From NCBI RefSeq assembly GCF_014174305.1, contig NZ_JABEQH010000012.1:1-64000 (forward strand): a DNA stretch of 64,000 nucleotides. Reading direction: 5' to 3'. Each line of letters begins with the position of its first letter. Position 1 is the stretch's first letter. This DNA comes from Gluconacetobacter johannae. Lineage in GTDB: Bacteria; Pseudomonadota; Alphaproteobacteria; Acetobacterales; Acetobacteraceae. Under the pieces are notes generated by a model. The model saw nothing but the letters and a program-made list of their open reading frames with translations. It was not told the DNA's origin and did not search any database. This document shows positions 26,776-36,382 of the stretch, piece by piece. The position numbers and the translations under genes were made by a program.

Positions 26776-27159
26776 TTACGGCGGGGACGGCGCATCGACC
26801 GGCAGCGCATCCACTGGTGGCGCATCGACCGCCAGGGCCGCCAGGGCCGCCAGCGCCGGGGACGCAGCCTCGGCCGCGCGGCGCTCGATCTCGCGGTACA
26901 GGCGCAGGACCTCGGCCCCGTCCTCGGACAACACGGCCCCGCCGCCCCCGCCCGGACGCGCCGCCACCAGCGGGCGGACGAAGCCGCCGTTCAGGGCCTC
27001 GACCAGCAGCCAGGCCCGCCGGTAGGACATGCCCATCGCCCGGGCGGCGGCCGAGATCGACCCGGTTTCCCCGATCGCCTCCAGCAGCCGGATCTTGCCG
27101 TGGCCCAGCAACGGCTGGTCGTTCGCGTCGATCCGCACGGTCAGGCGCAGGTCCGCCAT
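26776..27159 (-). CDS. ModE N-terminal-domain-like winged-helix regulator
   Basis: This 127-residue DNA-binding protein has the winged-helix motif GKIRLLEAIGETGSISAAARAMGMSYRRAWLLV, as in the N-terminal domain of the molybdate regulator ModE. The Mop/TOBE molybdate-binding domains are absent, so it is the short single-domain form. The tail is a low-complexity Ala/Pro/Val repeat (VDAPPVDALPVDAP). GGGGGGAGAC stands before the ATG at 27159. Genes of molybdate transport are not next to it. It is divergent from a GNAT gene. Confidence 0.85.
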   Translation of the reverse strand: MADLRLTVRIDANDQPLLGHGKIRLLEAIGETGSISAAARAMGMSYRRAWLLVEALNGGFVRPLVAARPGGGGGAVLSEDGAEVLRLYREIERRAAEAASPALAALAALAVDAPPVDALPVDAPSPP

Positions 27160-27252
27160 CGTCTCCCCCCGATCTCTGCGCCTCTGCCCTCGTGGCGCCG
27201 GCAATGCTATGCTCGACGGCCCGACCGCCTGTCGAGAGCGTTTTTTTCCGTC

Positions 27253-27774
27253 ATGCCCCCTGCCCCACGCCCCGCGACCGCCGCCCGCTGGCGCGCCATG
27301 GCCCCGCGCGACCTGCCCGACATCATCGACATCGCCGCACAGGTGCACCCCGCCTACCCCGAGGGCGAAGCGGTCTTCGCCGAGCGCCTGGCCCTGTGCC
27401 CGGCCGGCTGCCTGGTGCTGGAGGGGGCGGACGACGGCCTGCACGGCTATGTCCTGAGCCACCCGTGGCGCAGCGCCGCCCCCCCGGCGCTGGACATGGC
27501 GCTGGGGGCGCTGCCCGTCCGCCCCGATTGCTGGTACCTGCACGATATCGCGCTGCTGCCCAGGGCACGCGGACGCGGGGCGGCCGGGGCCGCGCTGGCC
27601 CATCTCGCCACGCTGGCCGCCCGGTCGGGGCTGGACCGCGTGGTGCTGGTGGCCACCGGCTCCGCCGCCACCTACTGGGTCCGGGCAGGCTTCACGGTCC
27701 TGGACGAACCGGCGGCAGCCGGGATCCTGGCCACCTACGACCCGGCCGCGCGCCTGATGACGCGCGGGATCTGA
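27253..27774 (+). CDS. GNAT-family N-acetyltransferase
   Basis: This 173-residue protein has the GNAT acetyl-CoA motif region LHDIALLPRARGRGAAGAAL and a typical VLVATGSAATYWVRAGF end. The substrate is unknown. The first ATG at 27253 follows a run of T and lacks a good ribosome site. ATG 27298 (MAPRDLPDI) is the next candidate. It ends at a family A repeat. Confidence 0.82.
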   Translation: MPPAPRPATAARWRAMAPRDLPDIIDIAAQVHPAYPEGEAVFAERLALCPAGCLVLEGADDGLHGYVLSHPWRSAAPPALDMALGALPVRPDCWYLHDIALLPRARGRGAAGAALAHLATLAARSGLDRVVLVATGSAATYWVRAGFTVLDEPAAAGILATYDPAARLMTRGI

Positions 27775-27775
27775 C

Positions 27776-27870
27776 CCACCAAAGGCCACAGACCCTTGGG
27801 AACCAATCCGTTATCCATGATCGGGGTCCAGGGCCTCAGGCCCTGGTGGGTTCGGGCAAAGCCCGACCTG
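27776..27870. repeat. Family A palindromic repeat, copy 5 (diverged)
   Basis: A diverged copy retains CAGGGCCTCAGGCCCTG and the CGGGCAAAGCCCG hairpins and a CCAAAGG remnant, with altered spacers. It lies in the convergent gap between the GNAT gene and the mannitol dehydrogenase gene. Confidence 0.7.
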
Positions 27871-27881
27871 CCCCCTTCCCA

Positions 27882-29345
27882 TCACACCGGCAAGGCGGCG
27901 CGCACCCCCTTGTCCCGGATGGCCCGGCGCGCGGCGACGATGGCGTCGGTCAGCGCCGGCGTCTGGACGTCGCGCCAGCCGTCGAAGGCCGGCAGCGCCA
28001 GCGCCGCCGCCAGGTCGTCGTCGCGCACCAGCGCGAGATGCGCCGCATCCAGCGTCGGCTCGAACGGCGTGTAGCTGTCGCCGGCCTCGTCCACGCCGCG
28101 CAGCATCTCCAGATAGGCGGCGATGCCGAACGCGATCCGCGACAGGTCGCCGTCCGCCGCGATGGCCCGGCGCACCGTCTCGGTCCAGTAGACCTGCACC
28201 TTGGACGACCCGTCGCCGCCGATCCGCAGCAACTGGTCCGCCATCGCCGGGTTCGAGAAGCGGCTGAGCACGCTGCGCCGGTACGCCTCGGGGTCCAGCC
28301 CGGCGGGCGCGGTCAGGCGCGGGATCACGTCCTGTTCCAGATAGGCGTTGACGAACCGCGACAGGTCGGCATCGGCCAGCGTGTCGTGGACCAGGCGATA
28401 GCCCAGCAGGATGCCCGAGAACGCCAGCATGATGTGCGAGGCGTTGAGCATCCGCACCTTCACCTGTTCGTAGCCGGTCACATCGTCCACGAACTGCACG
28501 CCCACCTTCTCCAGCGCCGGGCGGCCGGCGCAGAATTTGTCCTCCAGCACCCACTGGGTGAAATCCTCGGCCACCAGCGGCAGGTCGTCGTCCAGCCCGC
28601 TGGCCGCGTTCAGGGCCGTGGCGATCGCCTGGTCCACCGTAGGCGTGATGCGATCGACCATGCCGTTGGGGAAGGTGACGTTTTCCGCCATCCACGCCGC
28701 AAGCCCGGCGTCGCGCGCCCGGGCGTAGCCCAGGAATGCGGTGCGGGCGACATCGCCGTTATGGCGCAGGTTGTCGCACGACACGATGGTGAACGGCCCC
28801 GCCCCCGACGCCCGCCGACGCGCCAGGGCCTCGACCACGAAGCCGAAGATGGTGGTGGGCAGGCCGTCGCCGGCCAGGTCGGCGCGCACGGCCGGCGTGT
28901 CCAGGCGGAACGTCCCGCTGGTCTCGTCGATATTGTACCCACCCTCGGTAATCGTCATGGTGACGATCCGGGTCGCGGGGTCCGACAGCCGGTCCAGCAC
29001 GGCGGCGGGGTCGGCCGGGGCCAGCAGGTAGTCGCGCAGCGCCCCGATCACCCGCACCGCGCGGCTGCCGTCCGGCGCGGCCTCGGTCAGGGAATAGAGG
29101 CAGTCCTGCGCGCGGAAGCTCTCGGCCTTGGCCGCCGAACGTGCGCCATCGGTCAGGCCGACGCCCACGATGCCCCACCCCTGCTGGCCCGGCAGGGCCA
29201 GGCAGCGATCGACATAGAACGCCTCATGCGCGCGAAAGAAATTGCCGACGCCGAAATGCACGATTCCGGTCCCGATCGCGGTCGGGTCGTAGCCCGGTGC
29301 GGAAACGCCGGCAGGCAGATCGTCCAGAATTGTCCGGTTCATCAT
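27882..29345 (-). CDS. mtlK: Mannitol 2-dehydrogenase (long-chain polyol dehydrogenase)
   Basis: This 487-residue member of the polyol-specific long-chain dehydrogenase family interconverts D-mannitol and D-fructose with NAD(H). GIVHFGVGNFFRAHEAFYVD is the N-terminal family signature. The catalytic motif K-x4-N-x2-H is seen in KVRMLNASH. Fructuronate and altronate dehydrogenases share the fold, so the substrate is the likely rather than proven one. The double ATG at 29345/29342 follows GAAGGAGAATGAGG. The gene is monocistronic. Confidence 0.9.
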   Translation of the reverse strand: MMNRTILDDLPAGVSAPGYDPTAIGTGIVHFGVGNFFRAHEAFYVDRCLALPGQQGWGIVGVGLTDGARSAAKAESFRAQDCLYSLTEAAPDGSRAVRVIGALRDYLLAPADPAAVLDRLSDPATRIVTMTITEGGYNIDETSGTFRLDTPAVRADLAGDGLPTTIFGFVVEALARRRASGAGPFTIVSCDNLRHNGDVARTAFLGYARARDAGLAAWMAENVTFPNGMVDRITPTVDQAIATALNAASGLDDDLPLVAEDFTQWVLEDKFCAGRPALEKVGVQFVDDVTGYEQVKVRMLNASHIMLAFSGILLGYRLVHDTLADADLSRFVNAYLEQDVIPRLTAPAGLDPEAYRRSVLSRFSNPAMADQLLRIGGDGSSKVQVYWTETVRRAIAADGDLSRIAFGIAAYLEMLRGVDEAGDSYTPFEPTLDAAHLALVRDDDLAAALALPAFDGWRDVQTPALTDAIVAARRAIRDKGVRAALPV

Positions 29346-29446
29346 GTCGCCTCATTCTCCTTCTGGGTGCTGTTCTCATAGCGGGGGAACGCGCGTCGCT
29401 CCCCCGCTGCCGGGGCGGCCGGGCCGCCCCGCCGTGCCGCGCGCGA

Positions 29447-30625
29447 TCAGGCGCGCGGATGGCTACCCGCCGCCCGGCCGGCCTGGGCCGGAGGGGCGGG
29501 CAATGCGGATGACGCCGGCGACGCAGCCGGCGGCATGATCGGTGTCCGGCCGGTCTCGCCGGCCTCCAGCACGGCGCCGTCGGACCACACCGCCCGGACC
29601 GCGCGGGCCATGTCGGCATGCAGGACCCCCAGCGTAAACTGCATGACCGGACTCCAGTCCGAACCGGGATCGTGCAGCACGCCCAGGATCGCCTCGGCCC
29701 CTTCGCCGGTCGGGGGGCGCCTGCGCCGGCGGGTCCGGGCCTCGCGCTCGCACCGGCGGGCCAGTTGAGCCAGAACGCGGCCCAGCGCGCGCCGTTCCCC
29801 ATCCAGCGCGGCGCCGGTGGCCAGTGTCTCGCCCTCGCTGGCCGCGCGGGCGGCGAACACCGCGTTGCCGCGCAGCCGGCGCAGCAGGCCGGGCAACTGG
29901 TCCAGCAACGGGTCGCGACGGCGATGCAGGATGTCCAGCCGCTCGACCTGCGCCTCGGCCACGGCGGAATAGATGTCCTGGATATGCGCGCGGCAGGCCT
30001 CGTCGGCCGCCTCGATCGCCTCATGGTCCAGCTTGCCGCCCAGGGCGCGGTCCAGCAGGTCGGCGATGTCGCCCACCAGCCGGGCGGCGGTCCGCAGGAC
30101 GTCACGCCGCGCCTCGTCATGCAGCACGAAGAACGAGACCGCCAGCGACGTCAGCACCCCGATCATGATCGAGGCGATGCGGTCCAGCGGCCGCAGGAAC
30201 GGGTCGCCCCCCTGCGCCGGAAACAGCAGCACGATCATCAGCGTGATGGCCGCGAAGCGCATGTTGGGCCGCGCCGCCGCCAGCAGCGCCAGCGGGGTCA
30301 GCAGCATCCAGAACACCAGCCAGGTCGGCAACGGCGTCGTCAGCAGCAGGATGATGGCCGACACCCCGGCCCCGGCCCCGATCAGGGTGCCGACGACCTG
30401 GTCCCGGCCGGTGGTCAGGGTCTGGGTAATCCGGCTCTGCGTCACGATGACCGAGGTAATCAGCGACCAGACCGGCTCATGCAGATGCACGGCCCTGGCC
30501 ACCACGCCCGACAGCAGCACCGACACCAGCAGGCGCACGGCCTGCCGGATGTCCGGCCCGCGCGGCAGGATCGCACGCAGGGCCGCCCACCACCGGCCGG
30601 CATGCAGCGGGACGGGCGCCGTCAT
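29447..30625 (-). CDS. FUSC-family aromatic acid exporter-like membrane protein
   Basis: This 392-residue protein has an N-terminal bundle of about six membrane segments (residues 25-170), containing the SLITSVIVTQSRITQTL and GTLIGAGAGV motifs of the FUSC/ArAE family. A long helical cytosolic domain and a low-complexity Pro/Ala tail follow. Family members export aromatic acids or act in envelope transport. The ATG at 30625 begins 4 bases after the degP stop, so degP and this gene form an operon. A longer frame extending into degP is not the gene. Confidence 0.85.
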   Translation of the reverse strand: MTAPVPLHAGRWWAALRAILPRGPDIRQAVRLLVSVLLSGVVARAVHLHEPVWSLITSVIVTQSRITQTLTTGRDQVVGTLIGAGAGVSAIILLLTTPLPTWLVFWMLLTPLALLAAARPNMRFAAITLMIVLLFPAQGGDPFLRPLDRIASIMIGVLTSLAVSFFVLHDEARRDVLRTAARLVGDIADLLDRALGGKLDHEAIEAADEACRAHIQDIYSAVAEAQVERLDILHRRRDPLLDQLPGLLRRLRGNAVFAARAASEGETLATGAALDGERRALGRVLAQLARRCEREARTRRRRRPPTGEGAEAILGVLHDPGSDWSPVMQFTLGVLHADMARAVRAVWSDGAVLEAGETGRTPIMPPAASPASSALPAPPAQAGRAAGSHPRA

Positions 30626-30629
30626 CGCG

Positions 30630-32207
30630 CTATTTTCCGCTGTCCCCGCCCAGCGGGAACGGCACCCACCGCAGGCCGTCGGCATTCTGCACCAGGAACA
30701 GCACCGAGCGGCGATGCTGCGCCCGCGCCGCCTCGACCAGGCGGCGCACGTCGGCGGGCGACGCGACATCGGACTGCTGCACCTCGGTGATGACGTCGCC
30801 GGGGCGCAGGCCCCGGTCGGCGGCCGGGCCGTCATCGGCCGTGGCGGTGACGACCACGCCCTTCTGCCCTTCGGCCAGATTGTATTTCTGGCGGGCGACG
30901 TCGTCGATCGCCCCCACGGTGAAGCCCAGTCCCTTGAGCGCCATGCTGCCCTGCGGCTTCGCCTCGGCCTTGGGCGCCGGCTGCTCGGGCGCATCCTCGG
31001 GCAGGGCGCCCACCGTCACCGGCACCGTCAGGCTCCGGCCATGCCGCCAGATGCCCAGTTGCACCACCTGCCCGGCCGGCACGTCGGCCATCAGGCGCGG
31101 CAGGGCGCGGCCGTCGATATCCTTGCCGCCCAGGGTCTGGATCACGTCGCCGGTCTGCAGCTTCGCGGTGGCGGCCGGCCCCTTGGGCTCCACGCCGGCG
31201 ATCAGCGCACCGTGCGCGGCCTTCAGGCCCAGCCCGTCCGCGATCTCCTGCGTCACATCCTGGATCCGCACGCCGATCCACCCGCGCGACACCTTTCCGG
31301 TGTGGCGCAACTGCTCGATGATGCCCCGCGCCTCGGCCGAGGGGATGGAGAAGCCGATGCCGATCGACCCGCCGGACGGCGAGAAGATGGCGGTATTGAT
31401 GCCGATGACCTGGCCCTGCATGTCGAACAGCGGGCCGCCCGAATTGCCCTTGTTGATCGGGGCGTCGGTCTGGATGAAATCGTCGTACGGCCCCTGCTCG
31501 ATATTGCGGCCGCGCGACGACACGATGCCCGCCGTCACCGTGCCGGACAGGCCGAACGGATTGCCGATCGCCAGCACCCAGTCGCCCACCCGCGCATGGT
31601 CGCTGTCGCCGAACGTCACCGCCGGCAGGGGGTGCGGGCTGTCGACCTTCAGCACCGCCAGGTCCGTGCGGTCGTCATGGCCCAGCAGCCGCGCCTTGAG
31701 CACCGTGTTGTCCTGCAACGTCACCGTGATCTGGTCGGCATGGCGGATGACATGGTTGTTGGTGACGATGATGCCCGACGGATCGACGATGAAGCCCGAC
31801 CCCAGCGCCTGCATCTTGCGCGGGGCGGCGTCGGGGCCGTTCTGGCGGTTCATGAAATCGTGGAAGAATTTCTCGAAGGGCGACCCCTGCGGGAAATTCG
31901 GGACCTGCGGCGCGTCCTCGCCGCCGTCATCGTCGCCGCCGTCGGCATCGCCGGCCTTCACCGTCTCGGTGGTCGAGACGTTGACCACCGCCGGCAGCAG
32001 CCGGGCCGCCAGGTCGGCGAAGCTGTCGGGCGCGCCCCGCCCCGGCGCGGGCAGACGGGCCGGCGCGGACGCCTCGGGCACGGATGGTACGGCGTGCGGC
32101 GCCACCGCCGGTTCCGCCCGGACGGCGCCCCCCGCGACCAGGGACAGGACCGACGCCAGCCCGGCGACGGCGAACGGACGGGAAAAAACCGGAACGGACA
32201 GGGGCAT
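30630..32207 (-). CDS. degP: DegP/HtrA-family periplasmic serine protease
   Basis: This 525-residue periplasmic protease/chaperone has a signal peptide (about 1-31), an acidic linker, a trypsin-like domain and two PDZ domains. The triad is visible: H152 in TNNHVIRH, D182 in RTDLAVLKV and S256 in KGNSGGPL. It degrades misfolded envelope proteins. The low-complexity insert DADGGDDDGGED precedes the protease domain. The gene heads the degP-FUSC operon. Confidence 0.94.
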   Translation of the reverse strand: MPLSVPVFSRPFAVAGLASVLSLVAGGAVRAEPAVAPHAVPSVPEASAPARLPAPGRGAPDSFADLAARLLPAVVNVSTTETVKAGDADGGDDDGGEDAPQVPNFPQGSPFEKFFHDFMNRQNGPDAAPRKMQALGSGFIVDPSGIIVTNNHVIRHADQITVTLQDNTVLKARLLGHDDRTDLAVLKVDSPHPLPAVTFGDSDHARVGDWVLAIGNPFGLSGTVTAGIVSSRGRNIEQGPYDDFIQTDAPINKGNSGGPLFDMQGQVIGINTAIFSPSGGSIGIGFSIPSAEARGIIEQLRHTGKVSRGWIGVRIQDVTQEIADGLGLKAAHGALIAGVEPKGPAATAKLQTGDVIQTLGGKDIDGRALPRLMADVPAGQVVQLGIWRHGRSLTVPVTVGALPEDAPEQPAPKAEAKPQGSMALKGLGFTVGAIDDVARQKYNLAEGQKGVVVTATADDGPAADRGLRPGDVITEVQQSDVASPADVRRLVEAARAQHRRSVLFLVQNADGLRWVPFPLGGDSGK

Positions 32208-32321
32208 CGGGCAGGCAGCTTCCTCAAACGGGGGAACGTCGCGAGGCGCGCATCCTAGACCATCCCCCGCGACCGCCCAATCCCGTTTTCCCCGCTTTAT
32301 GGCAGCGCGCCGGGCCGCGCC

Positions 32322-32987
32322 TCAGGTGTGGGCGAACGCGCCGGCCGGCGCGCCGGTCAGTTCCACCAGCCACGCCGCGACCGCCTGGCCCAGCAGGCGA
32401 TATCCCATGTCCCCCATATGCAGCCCGTCGGGCGACAGGTCCTCGCGCGACAGGCCCAGTTCGGCGCACCACGATTTCATCCGCGCATAGCGGGCGAACA
32501 CCGGAATGCCCAGTTCGGCGCCGATCCGGTGCACTTCCTCGACGAAGGGCGGAAAGGCCGCGCACTCCTCCAGCATCCGGCAATATTGCGGGTCGATCAG
32601 CGCCAGGTCGGCCCCGGCGGCGCGCGTCGCCAGCAGGTCCTGCCGCGTCAGCGCCCCGTAGGTCGCCAGCGGCACGCCCTGCCAGGCGTCGTTGCTGCCG
32701 GTCTGCCACAGCACCAGGTCGGCCCCGTCGGCCAGCACGTCGGGCAGGCGGTCGTGCATTTCCCGCGCCCCGTTGCCGCCGATGCCGCGGTTGACCACCG
32801 TCAGGCCGCCCGCGACGAAGGGCGCCAGGCCGCGTTCGAACTGGGGGCCGAACCCGTGCTCGGGGCTGCTGGCGCCGATCCCCTCGATGGTGGAGGACCC
32901 GAACAGGGTCACCCGCACGGGTTGCCCGCGCCGCAGCCGCCCGGTCAGGCGGGGCAGGATGGAGGAGGCAAGGTGGTCGGTCGTCAA
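32322..32987 (-). CDS. SGNH/GDSL-type hydrolase with TTG start
   Basis: This 221-residue hydrolase has the SGNH blocks: RVTLFGSSTIEGIG (block I Ser), NRGIGGNG (block II Gly), TGSNDAW (block III Asn) and SPDGLHMGDMGY (Asp/His). It is likely cytosolic, with no signal peptide. The only start compatible with the frame is TTG at 32987, overlapping the TGA of opgC by four bases with GGAG upstream. Translation is therefore coupled to opgC. A substrate such as an acyl ester of the glucan or a lipid is inferred from context only. Confidence 0.8.
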   Translation of the reverse strand: MTTDHLASSILPRLTGRLRRGQPVRVTLFGSSTIEGIGASSPEHGFGPQFERGLAPFVAGGLTVVNRGIGGNGAREMHDRLPDVLADGADLVLWQTGSNDAWQGVPLATYGALTRQDLLATRAAGADLALIDPQYCRMLEECAAFPPFVEEVHRIGAELGIPVFARYARMKSWCAELGLSREDLSPDGLHMGDMGYRLLGQAVAAWLVELTGAPAGAFAHT

Positions 32988-34198
32988 TGCATGTTCTCCA
33001 GGACGGCGCTCGTCGCCGGCAGGGGCGAATCGCCGCGCTGCGGGTTGGCGCGCAGGCGGTCGGCGGCCGCCTGCTTCGCCCGGGCCGCCGCCTCTTTCTG
33101 CCGTACCCGGCGACGGTCGAGAACCGTCGCCAGCCCCCACAGGATCGCGAAACCGATCACATTTACCGCGATCTGCAATCCCCACCCGTCGCCGAAGGTG
33201 GTGAAGACCAGCCGCGCATACAGGTCGATGACCGTGCCGACCGAAAAGACCTCCAGCGAATGGCGGCCGAACAACGCCATCACCTGCCCCAGCCGGCCTT
33301 CCGCCCCGCGCCGGGCCACCACCGACGACTGCACCAGGTAGAAGATCGACATCACGTCCAGCAGCCGCAGCGGCGCCAGCACGCTCTTGTCCGGGGCGGC
33401 GACGGCGAAGGGCCGCAGGTCGGGCAGGCCCCACAGCGACCAGGGAAACGCCTCCAGCGCCGAGACCGCCAGATAGGCGCAGCACAGCAGGCGCAGCCAG
33501 CGCACGCGCGGCAGGCTGCCGCCGTGCCGGCCCGCCAGCACGGCGGCGCAGGCCCCCAGCGTGAACAGGAACTGCCAGGCCAGGGGGTCGAAATACCACC
33601 CGTCCGGGTCCAGCCAGTTCGGGAAATTGATCGTCGGGTCCAGGTTTATCAGCACCCACAGCCCGCCGCTGAGGGCCAGCGTCAGCACCAGCCCGCGCCG
33701 GATCAGCAGGTAGATCAGCGGAAAGGCCAGCAGCAGGACGATATAGAGCGGCAGGATATTGAGGTTGCTGGGCAGGGCGTCGAGGAACATGACCCGCCAG
33801 AACGAACTCAGCCCGTGCGCCAGCTCGGGTTCGAGGAAATCGACCGGCACCGGCCAGAAATGCCGCCACTGGCGGATGGTCGCCGTGGTGACCACCACCA
33901 TGACGGCCTGGAACACATACAGGCGCGCGCAGCGGCGCAGCACCCGGCCGACGCCCGCGCGCAGCCCCACCCGGTCGAAATTCCGCCCGTAGGCCAGCCA
34001 CGAGGCATAGCCCGCCAGCAGCACGAAGATCTCGGCCGCATCGGCGAAGCCGACATTGCGCAACGTGAAGCGGTTCAGGACGTTCTGGGGGATATGGTCC
34101 ACGAACATCATCAGCAGGGCCACGCCGCGCAGCGCGTCCACGCGGTGGTCGCGCGTTCCCCCACCGGGCCTGGCGCGCGCGAACGCGGATGACGTCAT
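32984..34198 (-). CDS. opgC: OpgC-family membrane acyltransferase
   Basis: This 404-residue integral membrane protein has about ten membrane segments. DHRVDALRGVALLMMFVDHIP is the OpgC/acyltransferase signature, and FADAAEIFVLLAGYASWLAYGR follows. OpgC adds succinyl groups to osmoregulated periplasmic glucans. AAAGGAGCC precedes the ATG at 34198. It lies 8 kb from opgG-opgH in this window and overlaps the SGNH hydrolase gene, so the two may work together in glucan modification (inference). Confidence 0.88.
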   Translation of the reverse strand: MTSSAFARARPGGGTRDHRVDALRGVALLMMFVDHIPQNVLNRFTLRNVGFADAAEIFVLLAGYASWLAYGRNFDRVGLRAGVGRVLRRCARLYVFQAVMVVVTTATIRQWRHFWPVPVDFLEPELAHGLSSFWRVMFLDALPSNLNILPLYIVLLLAFPLIYLLIRRGLVLTLALSGGLWVLINLDPTINFPNWLDPDGWYFDPLAWQFLFTLGACAAVLAGRHGGSLPRVRWLRLLCCAYLAVSALEAFPWSLWGLPDLRPFAVAAPDKSVLAPLRLLDVMSIFYLVQSSVVARRGAEGRLGQVMALFGRHSLEVFSVGTVIDLYARLVFTTFGDGWGLQIAVNVIGFAILWGLATVLDRRRVRQKEAAARAKQAAADRLRANPQRGDSPLPATSAVLENMH

Positions 34199-34427
34199 CG
34201 AAACCGGCTCCTTTCCGGGGACACCGCATCCCCACCTTGTGACACACATGGGCCAGAACGCCGCGCGACTCCAGCCCCGTTGCGATTCCTTACATGGGCG
34301 CGGGCCATGCCGGGGCCGCCGATTTGCAGCACCGGCTTTTTAGCCTATCTCCCTGTCGGACAGCCCCCTTTGCAGACCCGCAACGGCCGCCCCGCACCGG
34401 AACGGCCCACAGGAGAGGATACCCACC

Positions 34428-35525
34428 ATGGCTGAACCCGCACGCGCCGCGATCGAGCACGCCCTGCGGCAGGTCCGCGACCCGGCGACGGGCGCCGGCC
34501 TGCTGGACGCCGCGACCCTGGACGGCACGACCCTGCGCGACGGCGCGCTGCATGTCGCCCTGGCGATCGACCGCGCGGACGCCGCCCGGATCCAGCCCCT
34601 GCTGCCCCAGGCCGAGCACGCCCTGCGCGCCCTGCCCGGCATCGCCGCCGCCACCGTCATCCTCACGGCCCACCGCCCCGCCGCCCCGCCCGCGCAGGCC
34701 CCCGGCCACCGGCCGCTGAACCTGGGCGCCGCCCCGGCCCGCGCGCCCGGCGCCCCGCTGCTGCCCGGCGTGGGGGTGGTCATCGCCGTGGCCTCGGGCA
34801 AGGGCGGCGTCGGCAAATCGACCACCGCCGTCAACCTGGCGGTGGGGCTGGGGCTGGAAGGGCTGCGCGTCGGCCTGCTGGACGCCGACATCCACGGCCC
34901 CTCGCTGCCCCGGATGATGGGCATCGACCGCCCGCCCGAGGTCCACGGCGGACGCATGACGCCGCTCGAGGCCTGGGGCATCCGCGCCATGTCCATCGGC
35001 CTGCTGGTGGACGAGAAGCAGGCCATGATCTGGCGCGGCCCGATGGTGATGGGCGCGCTGGGCCAGTTGCTGGGCGAGGTCGAGTGGGGCACGCTGGACG
35101 TGCTGGTGGTGGACATGCCCCCCGGCACCGGCGACGCGCAGTTGACGCTGGCGCAGAAAGTGTCGCTGGCCGGGGCGGTCGTCGTCTCCACCCCGCAGGA
35201 CATCGCCCTGCTGGACGCGCGGCGCGGGGTGACGATGTTCGAGAAGATGAACGTCCCCGTCCTGGGGATCGTCGAGAACATGTCCTATTTCTGCTGCCCG
35301 AACTGCGGCCACCGGACCGAACTGTTCGGCCACGGCGGCGCCCGGGCCGAAGCCCAGGCGATGGGCGTGCCCTTCCTGGGCGAAATCCCGCTGCTGGCCG
35401 ACATCCGCGCCAGCGCCGACAGCGGCGCGCCCATCGTCGTCAGCGCCCCCGACAGCCCCGGCGGCCAGGCCTACCGCGCCCTGGCCCACACCATCGCCGC
35501 CACCGTGCGCCGCCTGACGAAATAG
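34428..35525 (+). CDS. apbC: Mrp/NBP35-family Fe-S carrier ATPase
   Basis: This 365-residue protein has an N-terminal MIP18/DUF59-like domain (about 1-80), a P-loop (ASGKGGVGKST) and the Mrp family motifs WRGPMVMGALGQLL and VDMPPGTGDAQLT. The paired cysteines in YFCCPNCGH near 283-287 form the bridging [4Fe-4S] site. It carries iron-sulfur clusters to target enzymes. It is preceded by a good site (AGGAGAGG) and converges with ymdB. Confidence 0.94.
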   Translation: MAEPARAAIEHALRQVRDPATGAGLLDAATLDGTTLRDGALHVALAIDRADAARIQPLLPQAEHALRALPGIAAATVILTAHRPAAPPAQAPGHRPLNLGAAPARAPGAPLLPGVGVVIAVASGKGGVGKSTTAVNLAVGLGLEGLRVGLLDADIHGPSLPRMMGIDRPPEVHGGRMTPLEAWGIRAMSIGLLVDEKQAMIWRGPMVMGALGQLLGEVEWGTLDVLVVDMPPGTGDAQLTLAQKVSLAGAVVVSTPQDIALLDARRGVTMFEKMNVPVLGIVENMSYFCCPNCGHRTELFGHGGARAEAQAMGVPFLGEIPLLADIRASADSGAPIVVSAPDSPGGQAYRALAHTIAATVRRLTK

Positions 35526-35528
35526 GCC

Positions 35529-36344
35529 CTAGAAATCCGGCGTGGTGGGGGCCAGCTTCCCCCCCACGCGCAGCGGCGCCATCCGGCGGGCCAGCCCGGT
35601 CGCGTCGTCGGTTTCCACCATCATGCCGGCCAGGCTGGCCTCGCCCTCGGCCGGCTGAAGGCGCTCGCCGGGCATGCGGCGCAGGAACCGCGCGATCGCG
35701 GCCTCCTTGCCCATGCCGATCACGCTGTCATAGTCGCCGCACATCCCCGCGTCGGTCTGGAAGGCGGTGCCGCCCGACAGGATGCGGTGATCGGCGGTGG
35801 GTGTATGGGTGTGGGTGCCGATGACCAGCGAGACCCGCCCGTCCAGCACATGGCCCATCGCCCATTTCTCGCTCGACGCCTCGGCGTGGATATCCACCAC
35901 GGCGGCCTGCACCGTCACCCCCAGCCGATGGCGCGACAGGATGTCGGCCACCGCGCGGAACGGATCGTCCAGCGCCTCCATGAACTGGCGGCCCATGACG
36001 TTGACCACCAGCGCGCGCCGCCCGTCCACCAGCGTCACCACCACGCTGCCCTGGCCCGGCGTGCCGGGGGGGTAGTTGGCCGGCCGGATGATCCGGGGTT
36101 CCTGGTCGATATGGCCGATCAGGTCCTTGCGGTCCCAGCTATGGTTGCCCAGGGTGATGACGTCGGCCCCGGCCTCCAGCAGGTCGCGGGCGATGGACGG
36201 CGACAGGCCGAAGCCGTGGCTGGCGTTCTCGCCGTTCACCACCACCAGGTCGAGGCGCAGCGTACGGCGCAGTTCGGGCAGATGCGCGATGACGGCATCG
36301 CGCCCCGTGCGCCCCACGATGTCGCCCAGAAACAGAATCCGCAA
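35529..36344 (-). CDS. ymdB: YmdB-family metallophosphoesterase
   Basis: This 271-residue protein of the TIGR00282/YmdB family has the metal-site motifs FLGDIVGRTGRD, NGENASHGFGL, TLGNHSWD, DIHAEASSEK and GTHTHTPTAD. Characterised members hydrolyse 2',3'-cyclic nucleotides. It is in the same direction as the downstream cyclo-ligase, 6S RNA and zapA units but separated by about 40 bases. Together with the cyclo-ligase and zapA this is a widely conserved neighbourhood. Confidence 0.93.
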   Translation of the reverse strand: MRILFLGDIVGRTGRDAVIAHLPELRRTLRLDLVVVNGENASHGFGLSPSIARDLLEAGADVITLGNHSWDRKDLIGHIDQEPRIIRPANYPPGTPGQGSVVVTLVDGRRALVVNVMGRQFMEALDDPFRAVADILSRHRLGVTVQAAVVDIHAEASSEKWAMGHVLDGRVSLVIGTHTHTPTADHRILSGGTAFQTDAGMCGDYDSVIGMGKEAAIARFLRRMPGERLQPAEGEASLAGMMVETDDATGLARRMAPLRVGGKLAPTTPDF

Positions 36345-36382
36345 AAACCCGGCCTTTCCTTATCCTGATGCCCGCGTGGGCA

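Noticed and set aside
32322-34247. 641-residue leftward frame covering opgC and the hydrolase
   Set aside because: Only the last 221 residues read as a real protein. The earlier part is opgC in the wrong frame, so this is not a fusion.
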